The translations under genes were made by a program, and so were the position numbers. The notes beneath the pieces were generated by a model that was not told where the DNA came from, ran no database searches, and saw nothing but the letters and a program-made list of their open reading frames with translations. From NCBI RefSeq assembly GCF_036711975.1, contig NC_091966.1, forward strand, positions 13,833,501-13,897,500: 64,000 nucleotides of DNA, written 5' to 3'. Positions within the stretch are counted from its first letter, which is position 1. Each line of letters opens with the position of its first letter. This DNA is from Onthophagus taurus. Lineage: Eukaryota; Arthropoda; Insecta; Coleoptera; Scarabaeidae. Shown here in pieces: positions 36,294-47,991 of this stretch.

Positions 36294-39200
36294 TTAAAAA
36301 TGAAGGGTTGGTAGGCATGTGCACATAGTTTCGTGTATAATCCTGCACTGAACATTGTCAATAGCAAATTTGATAAGACCTTCAGTAGTTACATTGGTTC
36401 CTGTTACGTCCAGCAACAATAAATGTAAATGGGTTAAATGTTGTAATGTTGCATCGGTTATACTATTACATCCTCTAAGCGAAATTTTTGTTAAACTCAC
36501 ATTATTGTAGTTACTAAAATATTCATCTTCGCGTATACTTGTTGCCATATGTTTCCTCACTTCTGTAAGTATACAAATGTAACATTGAAGTACAAATATA
36601 CCAATCAAAATATCTTATATTCCATACTTGCGTATCCACACCAAGCTTGAACCCTGCGTCGTGTACGTCTACAATAACTTGCTGCATAAAACATAAAAGT
36701 GAGAGTATGATACATGATGTTACGTACAACAGTAAATATCTCAAAAATTAAGCTTTCTTTAAATGTATAACTAAACCATTGTTTAAACATTTTTGTAAAA
36801 CAATTCTGTACATTTATACACGTATTTCTGTTGTATTTTAAGCTGTGTTAATGCTTCTACTAGATATCTTAATATGGCTGACTTTGTAATTGGAGAACTT
36901 CGCTTTACTTATTTACGTCAAAATACAATTGTTCTGATATAAATATATTATTGCAAAAATGATTGAACAGATTTCAAAGCTGTTTCTTTTTTCAGAAAGG
37001 ATGAATTATACGATATAGGCATAATTGTGTTGGGTGCCATATTAATTAACGTAAAGAAAACGGAAACTGGCCCATCTACCTCCAACTTGTTTATGGCTAT
37101 AGCCTTGGCATTTAACCTATAGGTTGAATATATATAGGTTAACCTGAGGTTGAAAGCGTTGAAGGAGGAACCAAGTTTTTGATTATTGAGAAATAATTTC
37201 CAATGGCAGCTTCTCCATTGGATTTGCTATTTTAGTATTTCCACTGGGAATTTGTCCAATTACAAGATCTAGTTTAAATTTCCAATAAAGGTACTCCAAT
37301 AGATCTTTAATCGCAGTATCTCAAACGATAGTATCCCCATCAGATTTCGAACAAATTTTCAATATTAAACTAAAATTAGAACTAAAACTAGAACTAACAC
37401 TAGAAACTTTCACACCGGCCGTGAAAGCCTTCGTACTTAAATTTTCAATAATTGTATTCTAGTGGACCTGAAATTACAGTATTTACAATGGATGTCCAAT
37501 ACTACTATTTCCAATGAATGTTTTGTGTTAGTAACTCCAATGTATTTTCCATGGAGATTGTTGAATGAAATTCCAATGATAATATGCACAACAATAGTTC
37601 TCCATTGAGATAAGGATGACCCATGCCAGAATAGTCTGTGACAAGATCTCCAGTTACAACGAATCTTTACGAAGGTCTAATGGATGTCTAATACACAATA
37701 TTGGCTCTCCAAGGAACTCAAATGGCAGCAAATCCAATGGGTATTCTATTCAAATATTTGCAGTTACAAAATCTCTAATGCAAAAATTTCCAATAATGAT
37801 TACCTACTGGACGACATGCTGCTGATTGTCGTCCATTGTCGTCCATGATAAATTGTCATAAAAGGTGAACGAGTTCAAATTTTAATATTTAATTTTTAGT
37901 TAATACCAAATTTAATAAGACCTTCAGTAGTTACATTGGTTCCTGTTACGTCCAGCAATAATAAATGTAAATGGGTTAAATGTTCTAATGTTGCATCGGT
38001 TATTCTATTACATCCTCTAAGCGAGATTGTTAATAAACTCACATCATTGCATTTACTAAAATATTCACAATAATGTTCCCATTGCCTTTCTCTCTCGCTA
38101 TATCGTAACACTGCGAGCATACAAATGTATTATTGAAGTATAAATGTATCATCGAATTGAAATATCTTACAATTGAAATATCTTTTCATACTTGTACGTA
38201 TCGACCCCCTATGAGGTGAACGAAAATAACTTCATGTATCAAATATAAAAAAGAGGTTATTATACATTATGTTAGCTACAGCAGTAAATATCTATCTCAA
38301 AAATTAAGGATTCTTTGAATATATATAACTGAAGCATAGCTTAAACATTTTTGTAAAACAATTCTATATAATTATATACGAATTTCTGTTTGTCTTTTAA
38401 GCTGTGTTAATACTTCTATTACTTGTCTTCTTCTCAGTCAGAATCTCCTATTCGACAATCGTGCTGTTATGAATAATTTTTTGTGTTATGTAATATTTTT
38501 TAACGTATACCATCCATTTTGATATTTTTGCATCATTTCTAGAATATGGTGATACCTACACTCGAACTGATCAGAGAGTATACTTTTTGGTGTTTGAATA
38601 ATACCAGATTTATTAATGTTAAATCAATATAGATTGTACTTTTTTGGTTTATTTTGATCGAAACGAGGAAGGTGCAAGTACTGGCGTATGCCGACGACTT
38701 AGTAGTGACCGCGAAGGAGGTGGATGAGATGAGGACAATGATGCGATCTCTGGAAAGGTATTTTAGGGGGAAGGATTTGTAGACAACGAAGACAAAACGA
38801 AACTGATGAAGTTCTATAAAGGGGGTCGAAGGAAGACTGACGACTGGAGATGGAAGGAGAGGGTGACCGAGGAAGTGAGGGAGTACACATACTTGGGGTA
38901 CAGATTTAAAGAGAACAACAAGGAAAGCGGACATATTAAAATGTTGGCAGCGAATAAGGTTATAGGACAGAGAAAGATGTGGGAAATGGGAAAATAATGT
39001 TTGTTAACTTGATAAAAAGCGTTATGATGTATGAGGTGGAATTATAGAGATTTAAGGAGCAAGGGCACTTAGAGGATGTGCAAACCAGGTACTAGAGGTG
39101 GGTGTTCGGGTTGGCTAGGAAGACACCGGAATATATAGTTAGAGAAGAAATGAAGGTAGATAAGATGAATGTGGAGGTGGGTAACCGTGGGGTGCGTTTT

Positions 39201-41230
39201 GAGAAGTGGAAGGAAGGGTGCATTGTAAAATCTTGGCGAAGTGCTGCAGAGAGATTGAGGCAGGAAAGGATCGTTATGGGCAGCGAGAAATGGAGGAATA
39301 AGAAAGGAGGGGATTGAGATGTGGAAACAACTGGAGAGCAGGAACAGGGATATGGAAATGCAAAAGAGAGGGACGCGGAGGTAAGGGAAAGTAGGTATAA
39401 TCTAAAATATGGCGAATGGGGGAGGTGGTGGTAGCGAGGAGACAGGTAGAGGCCATGGAAAGGGATATGAATTACATTAGCTATTGATATTGTAGTTTTT
39501 AAATTATAACTTATGGGAAACAATAAATTATTATTAACTATTTTACTACAATCAATTGTCAAAATTTGTCAATGGGTTAAAAAAGATTATGGTTTAAGAC
39601 TTTAGAATTAATTATAAATATTTTTTCTCATTTCACAAAGTAACACTAAACCTCCAACAAGTTAAATATTAACAACGTGTTGTTCGCCTACAAGTCAATT
39701 AAGTGAGAATACTAGCTGGATTACAATACTTTTAAAAACCTTATAATTTTCTCAACATTTCTAGTGTGATATCTTCAAAACCATTGTTTTTGAGATATCC
39801 AGTTTAAAGGGATCTATTCTATTAAAAATAAACATTATAATGATTATTATACTTACGATCTATAAGTTCTTCTATAGCGATATCTTTTTCACTTTTATTA
39901 GCATTTTCTAATTCATGTGTAAAACATGCTGGATCGAGTGTATACAAAATATCATCTTTACAAACATATTGATCCATTCTATCGTCATGGTTGATTTCAG
40001 ATTTTACATTGGCAACTGCAAGTCCAGTCGTTGAATTATATTCACAGGTACATTCATTATACGGTCTCTTGTACAGTACACTCTCAAAATGATAATTATC
40101 TTCAATATAGTTGGAATGTGTATAACGTTCCGTACTTCTATCAAAAAGACTATTACAATGGTTATACATTTCATTAGTATTCACGTTACTTCCAAAATAA
40201 GAACGTAAGACGTTTTCATTCCAAAGAGGAATGTCGTCATGGTCCTTAATGTAGGAATGTTTTAACCTTCTCGATCCAGATGATATTTCTAGTTCACGAC
40301 GATGTTTTTCAGGAAAATATGTGGTGAGATAGTGTTGGAAATAAATTTCTCTAATTTTAGGCTTCTTTGATAAATTTTTCAAAAACATATTCCCTAAACT
40401 AGAGAATCGACAGTCCATAATTCGTAATTCGTGGAAACCTTTTATTATAGACATGTCTACTTCGTTAAGTGCTTTACATTTGTATAGAGATAGAATTTCT
40501 AACGAGTAAATATACGCAATTCTATTTGTCAATATATTACTAGTAATCCAACAACACTGATCTAATATTAATACCTAAATAACACAGATAAGTTACTATA
40601 TTAATTACTCTTATACAAGTAAATACTTAACTTTTAACTTCTTCAATTGGTGATCATAATATGTTAAAAATTCGTTTATTTCTGTAATATAGGTTTTCTT
40701 AAGACTTAATTCCATTAGATTTTCGGGAAAATGTTTCAGCTGTATCTAAAACACGCAACAAAATTTAAATGCACTAAACAAAGTGATTTAATCGACATTA
40801 AAAATTACGTCGTTGCCACATATTTTCTGATTTTCCAAAGCCAAAATTGTAATACTGGCACGATTTAAATATCGAAAAAATGTACTTGAAATTATTACAA
40901 GATGTCTTCCATCAGCACATATTCGAACGTCTCTTGTAGCCTGATTACATTTTTGCGCACAATATTCAATTTTCTCAACAGTATTTGGTGAGTCGCGTGC
41001 ATCAATATAACGCCAGAAACATTCTTTTTCTATAAGATCGTTTAAACGTCCACAAGTTCTTATAGTAACGTAACCGGTAATGAAAATACAAAGTTACATA
41101 AAATTAAAAATATTAAGAATATATCTTACTTGCTTAACAACCACAAATCAGTTGCGTTTAGAAATCCAAGTATTTCTAGTAATATGTAATTGTTTAAATC
41201 TAGAATATTGAATGTAGATGAATTAGACAT
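36294..41230 (-). CDS. Gene 8: divergent F-box/LRR protein (6 exons found, about 501 aa)
   Basis: Exons are 41230-41130, 41058-40809, 40745-40632, 40574-39857, 36681-36628 and 36562-36294. The F-box (LDLNNYILLEILGFLN) continues into TCGRLNDLIEKECFWRYIDA. Exon 4 begins VLILDQCCWI and has LEILSLYKCKALNEVDMS and RPYNECTCEYN. It ends at a strong donor, GTAAGTAT. No counterpart of the 87-nt exon 5 was found, but exons 4 and 6 join in phase without it. Exon 6 (ASYCRRTRRRVQAWCGYA) keeps the CG-x-A motif and is basic. The last exon gives LRGCNSITDATLQHL and CTCLPTLHF. The 3.2-kb intron 4 contains a retrotransposon fragment and a duplicated copy of the last exon. It has no GATA motif upstream. It is probably the oldest branch of the array. 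Confidence 0.68.
36870..37850. other. Intron 4 of gene 8: CCAAT-rich degenerate repeats
   Basis: Dozens of short variants of TCCAATGGA or its inverse occur (for example near 37,199, 37,217, 37,540 and 37,736), too diverged for a clear period. A small tandem stretch of CTAGAACTAAAA-like units lies at about 37,370-37,405. No coding signal is seen. Confidence 0.4.
37896..38110 (-). pseudogene. Duplicated, truncated copy of gene 8's last exon
   Basis: The acceptor GCTCGCAG at 38,111 is followed by an in-phase frame: LRYSERERQWEHYCEYFS, then LRGCNRITDATLEHL and LLLLDVTGTNVTTEGLIKF, ending GIN-stop. The conserved Cys tail of the family is deleted. The flanks (36,110 with 37,855; 36,750-36,870 with 38,300-38,420) show that a whole 3' segment of gene 8 was duplicated in tandem. 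The matching exon 6 copy near 38,190-38,240 is damaged. Splicing exon 4 directly to this exon would keep the frame. No AATAAA follows closely, so use as a real terminal exon is doubtful. Confidence 0.65.
38640..39480 (+). mobile_element. Non-LTR retrotransposon fragment (RT C-terminal part)
   Basis: The plus strand reads VLAYADDLVVTAKEVDEM at about 38,676-38,729, the YADD catalytic motif of a reverse transcriptase. It continues as EVREYTYLGYRFKENN (38,872-38,919) and, in other frames, a tail with KEGCIVKSWRSAAERLRQER. The region is noticeably less AT-rich than its surroundings. Frame breaks make it a pseudogene. It sits in intron 4 of gene 8. Confidence 0.75.
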
Positions 41231-41335
41231 TCTAGATACCTGAAACAAATAATATTTTTTAATTGTTGTAACGCCTTGTTTACTAATGTATACTATTAGT
41301 AATGTAAAAAAAATTAATATGAAATCAATAAAAAC

Positions 41336-41640
41336 ACATGTTGAGTAAGGTTGGCTTAGTTTACAGCTAAGGATTGTCTTGTAAGGTTAGTTATATTTGC
41401 ACATGCCAATCATCCCGGGAAATAATGCTTGGTTAAGGTTGGGTCTCTTAAAATGCCAATCATCCCAATTATCCCCAATCAAGGTTTGCTTAGAAATATT
41501 AATCACCTCGAGAAAGAATTTTGGGTTAAGTTAGTATTGTTAAGAAATACCAATCATCTCGAGAAAAAATGTTGGGTAAGTTTTCTTTTAAAATGCCAAT
41601 AATCCCGGGAAAGAATGTTAGGTAAGGATAGTTTTGTTTA
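41336..41640. repeat. Degenerate 55-65 bp tandem repeat upstream of gene 8
   Basis: About five units are built on GCCAATCATCCCGGGAAA, then a variable stretch with GGTTAAGG or GGTAAG. Copies of the core occur near 41,405, 41,453, 41,500, 41,549 and 41,593. The array starts about 105 bp upstream of the gene 8 start codon, where the other genes have their GATA motif. Confidence 0.55.
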
Positions 41641-42529
41641 CCAATTTCAAGTTGAGTTCAACGTATGGTTTGGATCTGTACGTTCGATCGACATGGTTAA
41701 TAAGATATTATTGACAACACATATAGCACATATATGCCTTAGCCGAAAGAAACATCGGCTTAATTATAATGAAAAAGTAAGATTTCCCACCACAATTGAT
41801 ACTAAGCCGCAATAGGTATTAGTCCACGTTGCAGCTCAATTGTCAGAAATCATACATTCTTTCTGATAATTGACAAATGAATAATGTTGAGAAAAACGGC
41901 ATATTCGTTTTCATCTCTCTAAAAATATAAGACTTCTCAGAATAGACAGGCTCAAACTATTGAAAATTGTTTGGTGCCTGTCCATTTTTATCCCAGAACA
42001 CTGATCACAGCTATCACAAACACAGAGGGCACACAGGGTGTTTCTGTAAGTCGTGGCATAAATTTAATCACTAAAACTAGAGACAAAATAATGACGATTC
42101 GTGTAAGTTTGATTTTGTACTTTGAAACTGGTTTTTATTTTATATAGGATTTAAGTCTAACCAGTTTCGGCCCTTGGCTATCTTCAGAGACACTATAAAT
42201 AGATTAACATCTCTCATCTTATCCATTTTACAAACAAGTTTCTTAATATTTCTTTTTGTTTTGTTAAAAAAGATCACATATCAAAGTTGAAATCAGATTA
42301 TTAGTTACTAATTTAAAAAATTAAAGTTTAAAGTTAACAATTTAACAAAAGAAATATTAAGAAGCTTAGGAAAAATTCAAGAATCATCATGTGGCTTAAA
42401 AATCGACGATTTTTTTTAATCAATGTGAAATTACCCAAAAACACGTTAAAAATAAAAAGAAAGTGCGGAAAAGTGACTAACATTAAATTAACTTCAGTTA
42501 TAAAACTTCTATTATATGATAACTAACTT

Positions 42530-43240
42530 CAAGTGTAAAATGTCAACCTCAATTTTGACATATTTGTAATCTTCATTAAAAATCCTTTAAAATGAGTATA
42601 AACACGACATATTTATCTTCAAAATTAATGAAGTTATGGTCAACTTCCGGTTAAGAATGTGAACGTCAATTTTGCTATATTTGTAATCATCGTGAAAGAT
42701 CCTTTAAAATGAGTGCAAACATGATACGTTTTATTCCAATATTACTCGAGATATAAGCTATTTCCGGTTTGAAATGTCAATGTCGTTTTGACATATTCTT
42801 AATTTTTATAAAATGTGTTAAAATTTGTCACAAAAACGGAAATATAATAAAAAAAATCAAAAATTAAGGTTGGTATTAATATTTAAAAATTAAATTGCTA
42901 TCTTCACTGTTGCTAACTTCAGGTTTAATATTTTTTATTCAAACTTTTTTGTTTTTTGACAAATATGTCTAAATTGACGTTGATGTTTCGAACCGGAAGT
43001 GATTGTATTTCCATTAATATTAACGTTAAATATGTCGAGTTTGAACTCATTTTAAAGGATTTTTTATGAAGTTGACAAATATGTATGTCAAAATTAAAAG
43101 CTGAAAGTTTGAACTTTTTGGTTTTTTGAGATAAATGCGTCAAGTTTGGACTAACTTTAAAGGTTATTTTATGAAGATTACAAATATAACAGTAAAATTA
43201 AAGTTAACATTGACAACTGAAAGTTTTTTTTACGACTAAA
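42530..43240. repeat. Inverted array of about 115-bp tandem units
   Basis: Left half: units with TGTCAACCTCAATTTTGACA, ATCCTTTAAAATGAG and a CTTCCGGTT end repeat at about 42,537, 42,655 and 42,773. Right half (about 42,950-43,240): the same motifs appear inverted, for example CTCATTTTAAAGGAT near 43,048 and AACCGGAAGT near 42,991. The two halves face each other around an AT-rich centre near 42,860. No coding sequence and no recognised family. Confidence 0.6.
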
Positions 43241-44239
43241 CCCGAATGTTTTTAGTTCTCGTTCTAGTTTTAGTTCAATAAAGATATACAACATAGTAAT
43301 ATCTTATGATAACCAGCGCTACCTACCAGTGCCACTAGAACTAATTTTAAACCGAGAACTACCTGTACGGATTACCGAAAAAATAAAGTGTATTCCCCTT
43401 CAGGGTATCATCTGTTCAAAATTGATATTTTTTGTCAAATTTTGCAACAAAACTACCGTGATCACCAAACAATTAAGGCTGGTCAGAAACTGAATACAGC
43501 AGCAATGTACTAAGCTTTTAGTACATTTTCCAGATCAAACAAAAACAAAAATTCAAAAAGGTCCCTCACACTCAAACTAATAAACCAATCAAGACTCAAT
43601 TCCGTCCAATTTAATGTTAGTGAAGTCCAAGTGCGCGTTCTGGACACTCCATTTCGATATCCAGAGAATATATTCAAGTTGCGTTAAAAATGACCCCACA
43701 TTTTACTCACATTTGATGGGAACAAGATTCAGTTACACAGACTTTTGGCATGTTATGATACTGTATCTGCTCAACTGCAATCAGAATTAATTAGTGTAAA
43801 TTAATTTCTTTCCGAAGTAGTACAAGGCTACGCAAATCACGTACACAGTTGCATGTTCAAAATACACGCTACAACAACAAACCGAGTCTTCTAATTATGT
43901 GAATTACTACATAACACCACCTTTGCGTCATCTAAAACAGAAAGATGTATGGATCTTTATTCTCCACTCGCATGTACAACATCTATTAAATCACCATTGC
44001 CCATGTTCCGCAATGACTCCTAGAATTTTCTAAATCTAAAATGTTTATACCGTAGGTGGTTCAAATTCTAAATCCTATTATGTAAACCTTCCTTTACAAT
44101 TATCCGAATCCTGGGTCAGCAACTCTATTACTTGATACGGCATCAGATCAGACATAAACAAATTAAATAGATCACGCAGATGAAAAAGCCGATGCATATA
44201 CAGACATCAAATGAAATTTAAAACGAAATTGTAAGTTCA
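43241..44239. other. No gene seen; AT-rich, repeat-derived
   Basis: A short TTAGTTCTCGTTCTAGTTTTAG string at 43,250-43,274 is the inverse of the CTAGAACTAAAA units at about 37,380. The rest shows neither an open frame with recognisable domains nor clear repeat borders. It could be the untranslated or gag part of the gypsy remnant that follows. Confidence 0.3.
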
Positions 44240-45466
44240 TTAGATATTTGCGATGGAAGTATTATATCAGAACATAAAGTCGTTGTAATATATCCAGTCC
44301 ACCTTGTTTCAGATGATTATCTCTTAATGTATTATCTATTAGTATCATTTCGTATTTTTCGTTACCCAAAATACTTATTCCAGAATTTCAGAAATCAATA
44401 ATGATCATCAAATGCTGTTCCAAATTCGATGATATATTTCATTTAAAGGGAGACAAGCTATCTCATACTGAAGCATACTATTCCTCTTCTTAGTACTCTT
44501 CCAGTATTCTTAAAACCTTATCTCTTACTAGAATCCCAAAAATTGAGGTTTAAGATCAAATACAGAAAACGTTGGATGAAAATGTCATCGAGCCGAATAA
44601 AACTCCATATAATCCATATTAATCGAGCCATCGGATTACAAGGAGTGAGCTGTTTCGTCTACTTGGATGATATAGTTGTAAGTGGAATTTCTTGAGGAAG
44701 GAAATTGCCGATTGTTCTAGAGAATATCTTACACCACAACCCAGTCAATTTGTAATAGGCGCCGGTTTATTTCAGGGTCCAATTGGAGCAGATTTACCTA
44801 CCGCTTATGCTATAAGGACTTTGGGGAAGGCGGATCATAATTATTGCACAATTCAACGAGAGTCCTCTGTATTCTGCAATCCTCTGGGCTACTCAGCATT
44901 TCCGATCATCGTTATGATCATCGCCCTTTAGCCTATCTATTTTCAATGTCAAATCTGTCATCTCCTTCAATGAAGTTTAGACTTAAGCTTAATAAGTAGA
45001 AGTACGAAATACATTATAAACCGGGTAAAACCAATTTAAATGCTGATGGTTTATCTGGAATTGTTATAATAAACGAAGTTAAGCCTATATCTGAATATAA
45101 TAGGTATCTTCATCAAATAGAAAGTCATCTTTGTGTAAATATTAATATTGTCCATATACTAATGAAGATCCTGAAATAACAAATATATCAAAATTTTGCT
45201 CGCTAAAATCAGATGTAACCACCAAAAGTTCTATTCTATCAGGAATCCAAACGGTTAATGAAGATATTCAATATCTTTCTTACATCTTTATGATGCGCTT
45301 ATCAACCAATAAACCAGAATTTTGTAATGTTTTTTGCGCCTTTTAAACTTTAAAGTAGCATTGTTTGCAAAATTTTATTGAAGCTTTCACGATCTCAAGT
45401 CTAGAGATAACTACTCAAAGGTTGAAGTTAGACGCATTTCAAACCATGTTAAGGTATATATATATA
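44240..45466 (+). pseudogene. Ty3/gypsy retrotransposon remnant, pol part 1 (RT, RNase H)
   Basis: Plus-strand fragments appear in the expected order. QKTLDENVIEPNKTPYNP (about 44,560) is the start of RT. CFVYLDDIVVSG (about 44,653) carries the YLDD catalytic site. ADHNYCTIQRESS (about 44,830) and YEIHYKPGKTNLNADGLS (about 45,004) are RNase H. Large internal deletions, stops and frame changes show it is long dead. A mariner-type element interrupts it at 45,467, and integrase pieces resume beyond. Confidence 0.82.
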
Positions 45467-47991
45467 TACAGGCTGGTCCGTTACTAATGGGACACAGAGC
45501 AACAGTGAATTCCTTACATTAAATTATTACGATTTAACCCAATTTATGTTAGTCCAATTGTTAATAACAACGAAGATACAGATGGTTAAAGTTAATACTT
45601 TATTTTCGTTTTTCTTTAATAATTTCGTTGTCTCTTACATTATGAACATGAAAATTGGTACATTATCATTTTTTAATACAATAAATAATAATTTGGTGTT
45701 AGTTTTGATTTATCTTTCAGATGGCGCTGTCTACCTTAAAAAACCACCCTTAAAGTAGTCATATCTTTTTCATCGTTAAAATTTTTACAACTCACATAAC
45801 ATAAAACAGTTTCTCAGACATTTTTACATAAATTTGGTATACCTATCAATATTCTCTAAAGTTCTCCGTTCCCGAGATAATCACTGTTTAAGGGCACTTT
45901 GCAAAATTTAATATCTCAGTAACATCAGTTGGCGTTGACAAAGTTTTTATTTAGTCAAACACTAGACAATCAGTTTGACATTCAGTTTCATTTTACGCTC
46001 AGTATTATTGTAATCAATGTATTTGTTACTTTGAAATAATGCCCCGGCATAATTTTTTTTCTAACACGGAAATGCGTGATATGGTGTGCATATACGATCA
46101 AGAAAAGTTTAATGGAAGGGAAGCGTGCAGAAGATATTTATTAAAATACCCCAACAGAAGACAACCAAATCACAAGTTATTTAAAAATTTGTATGACCGC
46201 TTAGGTGAGACTGGTTCATTTCGTCCTAAACGAAATACAGGTCGTCCAAAAAAGATTTCCGTTGATGAAGAAGATGAAGTTTTAGTACGAGTTAGTAACA
46301 ACCCAAAAGTTAGCTCTAGACGTTTGTCAGCTGCAACCGGGTTAAGCAAGTCGTCAATTCTACGAATATTAAAAAAAGAAAGACTGTATCCATACCATTT
46401 TGTACCTGTACACGCCTTACTGCCTACTGATTTAAGAGTTCGGTTAGAATTTGCTAATTTTATCAAAAATCGGCAAAATTCTGACCCATCGTTTATTGCC
46501 AACATTTTATTTACTGACGAGGCGACATTCACTCGTAGTGGGGTTTTTAATTTTAAAAATTATCATTTTTGGGAAACTGAAAACCCACACATGACACGGC
46601 AACGGCATTTTCAACATGAATTTAAAATAAATGTTTGGTGTGGAATAATTGGAAATTATGTGTTGGGTCCGCGGGAATTACCAAATAATTTGAACGGCCA
46701 CAATTATTTACAATTTTTGCAAAACCAAGTAGACGATATGTTGGCTGAGTTACCATTAAATATTTGGACTGTCATGTGGTTTATGCAAGATGGAGCACCA
46801 CCCCATTTTTCCAGGCAAGTGCGAGATTATCTCGATATGAATTTTCCACGAAGATGGATTGGCCGAGGTAGTCATTACACTTGGCCACCACGAAGTCCCG
46901 ATTGTAATCCTATGGATTTTTGCGTATGGGGATTTGTAAAATCCCTTGTTTACAAAGACAATCCTGAAACTCGTGAGGAACTGTGGCAAAAAATTGTAAA
47001 GGCAGTGGATATCATTAGGAATGAACAAATATTATTTAACATAAGAAGATCATTTTCTAAACGGATTGGAAAATGCATTGAAGCTAACGGTGGTCACTTT
47101 GAACACTTACTCTAATGCAGTTCATTTTAATTGTTATTATTGTTTCCTCTTTTTGTTCGATGTTATTATTATTAAAATGTTTAAATAAATTATAGTCGTT
47201 ATTAAAATCGATTTTTAATTATGTTAATATTTTTGTAACATCAACTTATGTTTGTGGATAGTTAAATTATATCTGAAAGATAGATCAGAACTATACTAAT
47301 TTATCATTTATCATCTTAAAAAGTAATAATATAAAAATTTTAATGTTCATAATTTAAGAAAAAGCGAAATTATTAAAAAAACAACGAAATTAAAGTATTA
47401 ACTTTAACCAACTCTATCTTCGTTATTATTAACAATTGGACTAAGATAAATTGAATTAAATCGTAATAATTTTACGATTTAACCCAATTTATCTTAGTCC
47501 AATTGTAAATAAAGACTTTTTCACCGCCAACTAATGTTGAGCATAGTGAAATTTTGCAATGTGCGCTTAAACAGTGATTATCTCGGGAACGGAGAACTTT
47601 AGAGAATATTGATAGGTATACCAAATTTATGTAAAAATGTCTGAGAAACTGTTTTATGTTATGTGAGTTGTAAAAATTTTAACGATGAAAAAGATATGAC
47701 TGCTTTAAGGGTGGTTTTTTAAGGTAGACAGCGCCATCTGAAAAAGAAATCAAAACTAATACCAATTTATTATTTATCGTCTAAAAAAATACTAATGTAC
47801 CAATTTTCATGTTCATAATGTAAGAGACAACGAAATTATTAAAGAAAAACGAAAATAAAGTATTAACTTTAACCATCTGTATCTTCGTTATTATTAACAA
47901 TTGGACTAAGATAAATTGGGTTAAATCGTAATAATTATATGTAAGGAATTCACTGTTGCTCTGTGTCCCATTAGTAACGGACCACCCTGTA
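45467..47991. mobile_element. Complete DD41D mariner-type element, about 2.5 kb
   Basis: TA flanks and the termini CAGGCTGGTCCGTTACTAAT and, inverted at the far end, CAGGGTGGTCCGTTACTAAT. The inverted repeats are long, about 440 bp (45,467-45,910 against 47,550-47,991), with high similarity. Between them is one intact transposase gene (46,039-47,115). A further partial copy of the right repeat lies at about 47,270-47,510. The element inserted in a TA microsatellite within the older gypsy remnant. Confidence 0.88.
46039..47115 (+). CDS. Mariner-family transposase, intact, 358 aa
   Basis: The single uninterrupted frame starts MPRHNFFSNTEMRDM, the first ATG after the left inverted repeat. An N-terminal helix-turn-helix (residues about 8-55) is followed by a GRPKK hinge (68-72) and a second helix-turn-helix (about 83-115). 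The catalytic triad is D160 (FTDEATF), D251 (QDGAPPHF) and D293 (SPDCNPMDF). There are 41 residues between the second and third Asp, hence DD41D. The WVP-type linker position reads YPYHFVPVHAL. The tail IGKCIEANGGHFEHLL is typical of this branch. By family it cuts and pastes the element at TA sites. With an intact frame, complete triad and both ends present, the copy could be active or very recent. Confidence 0.93.
   Translation: MPRHNFFSNTEMRDMVCIYDQEKFNGREACRRYLLKYPNRRQPNHKLFKNLYDRLGETGSFRPKRNTGRPKKISVDEEDEVLVRVSNNPKVSSRRLSAATGLSKSSILRILKKERLYPYHFVPVHALLPTDLRVRLEFANFIKNRQNSDPSFIANILFTDEATFTRSGVFNFKNYHFWETENPHMTRQRHFQHEFKINVWCGIIGNYVLGPRELPNNLNGHNYLQFLQNQVDDMLAELPLNIWTVMWFMQDGAPPHFSRQVRDYLDMNFPRRWIGRGSHYTWPPRSPDCNPMDFCVWGFVKSLVYKDNPETREELWQKIVKAVDIIRNEQILFNIRRSFSKRIGKCIEANGGHFEHLL

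Noticed and set aside
37130-37830. The CCAAT-rich stretch as a CRISPR-like or regular tandem array
   Set aside because: Spacing between motif copies is irregular and the copies are too diverged; CRISPR arrays are not expected in a eukaryotic nuclear sequence.
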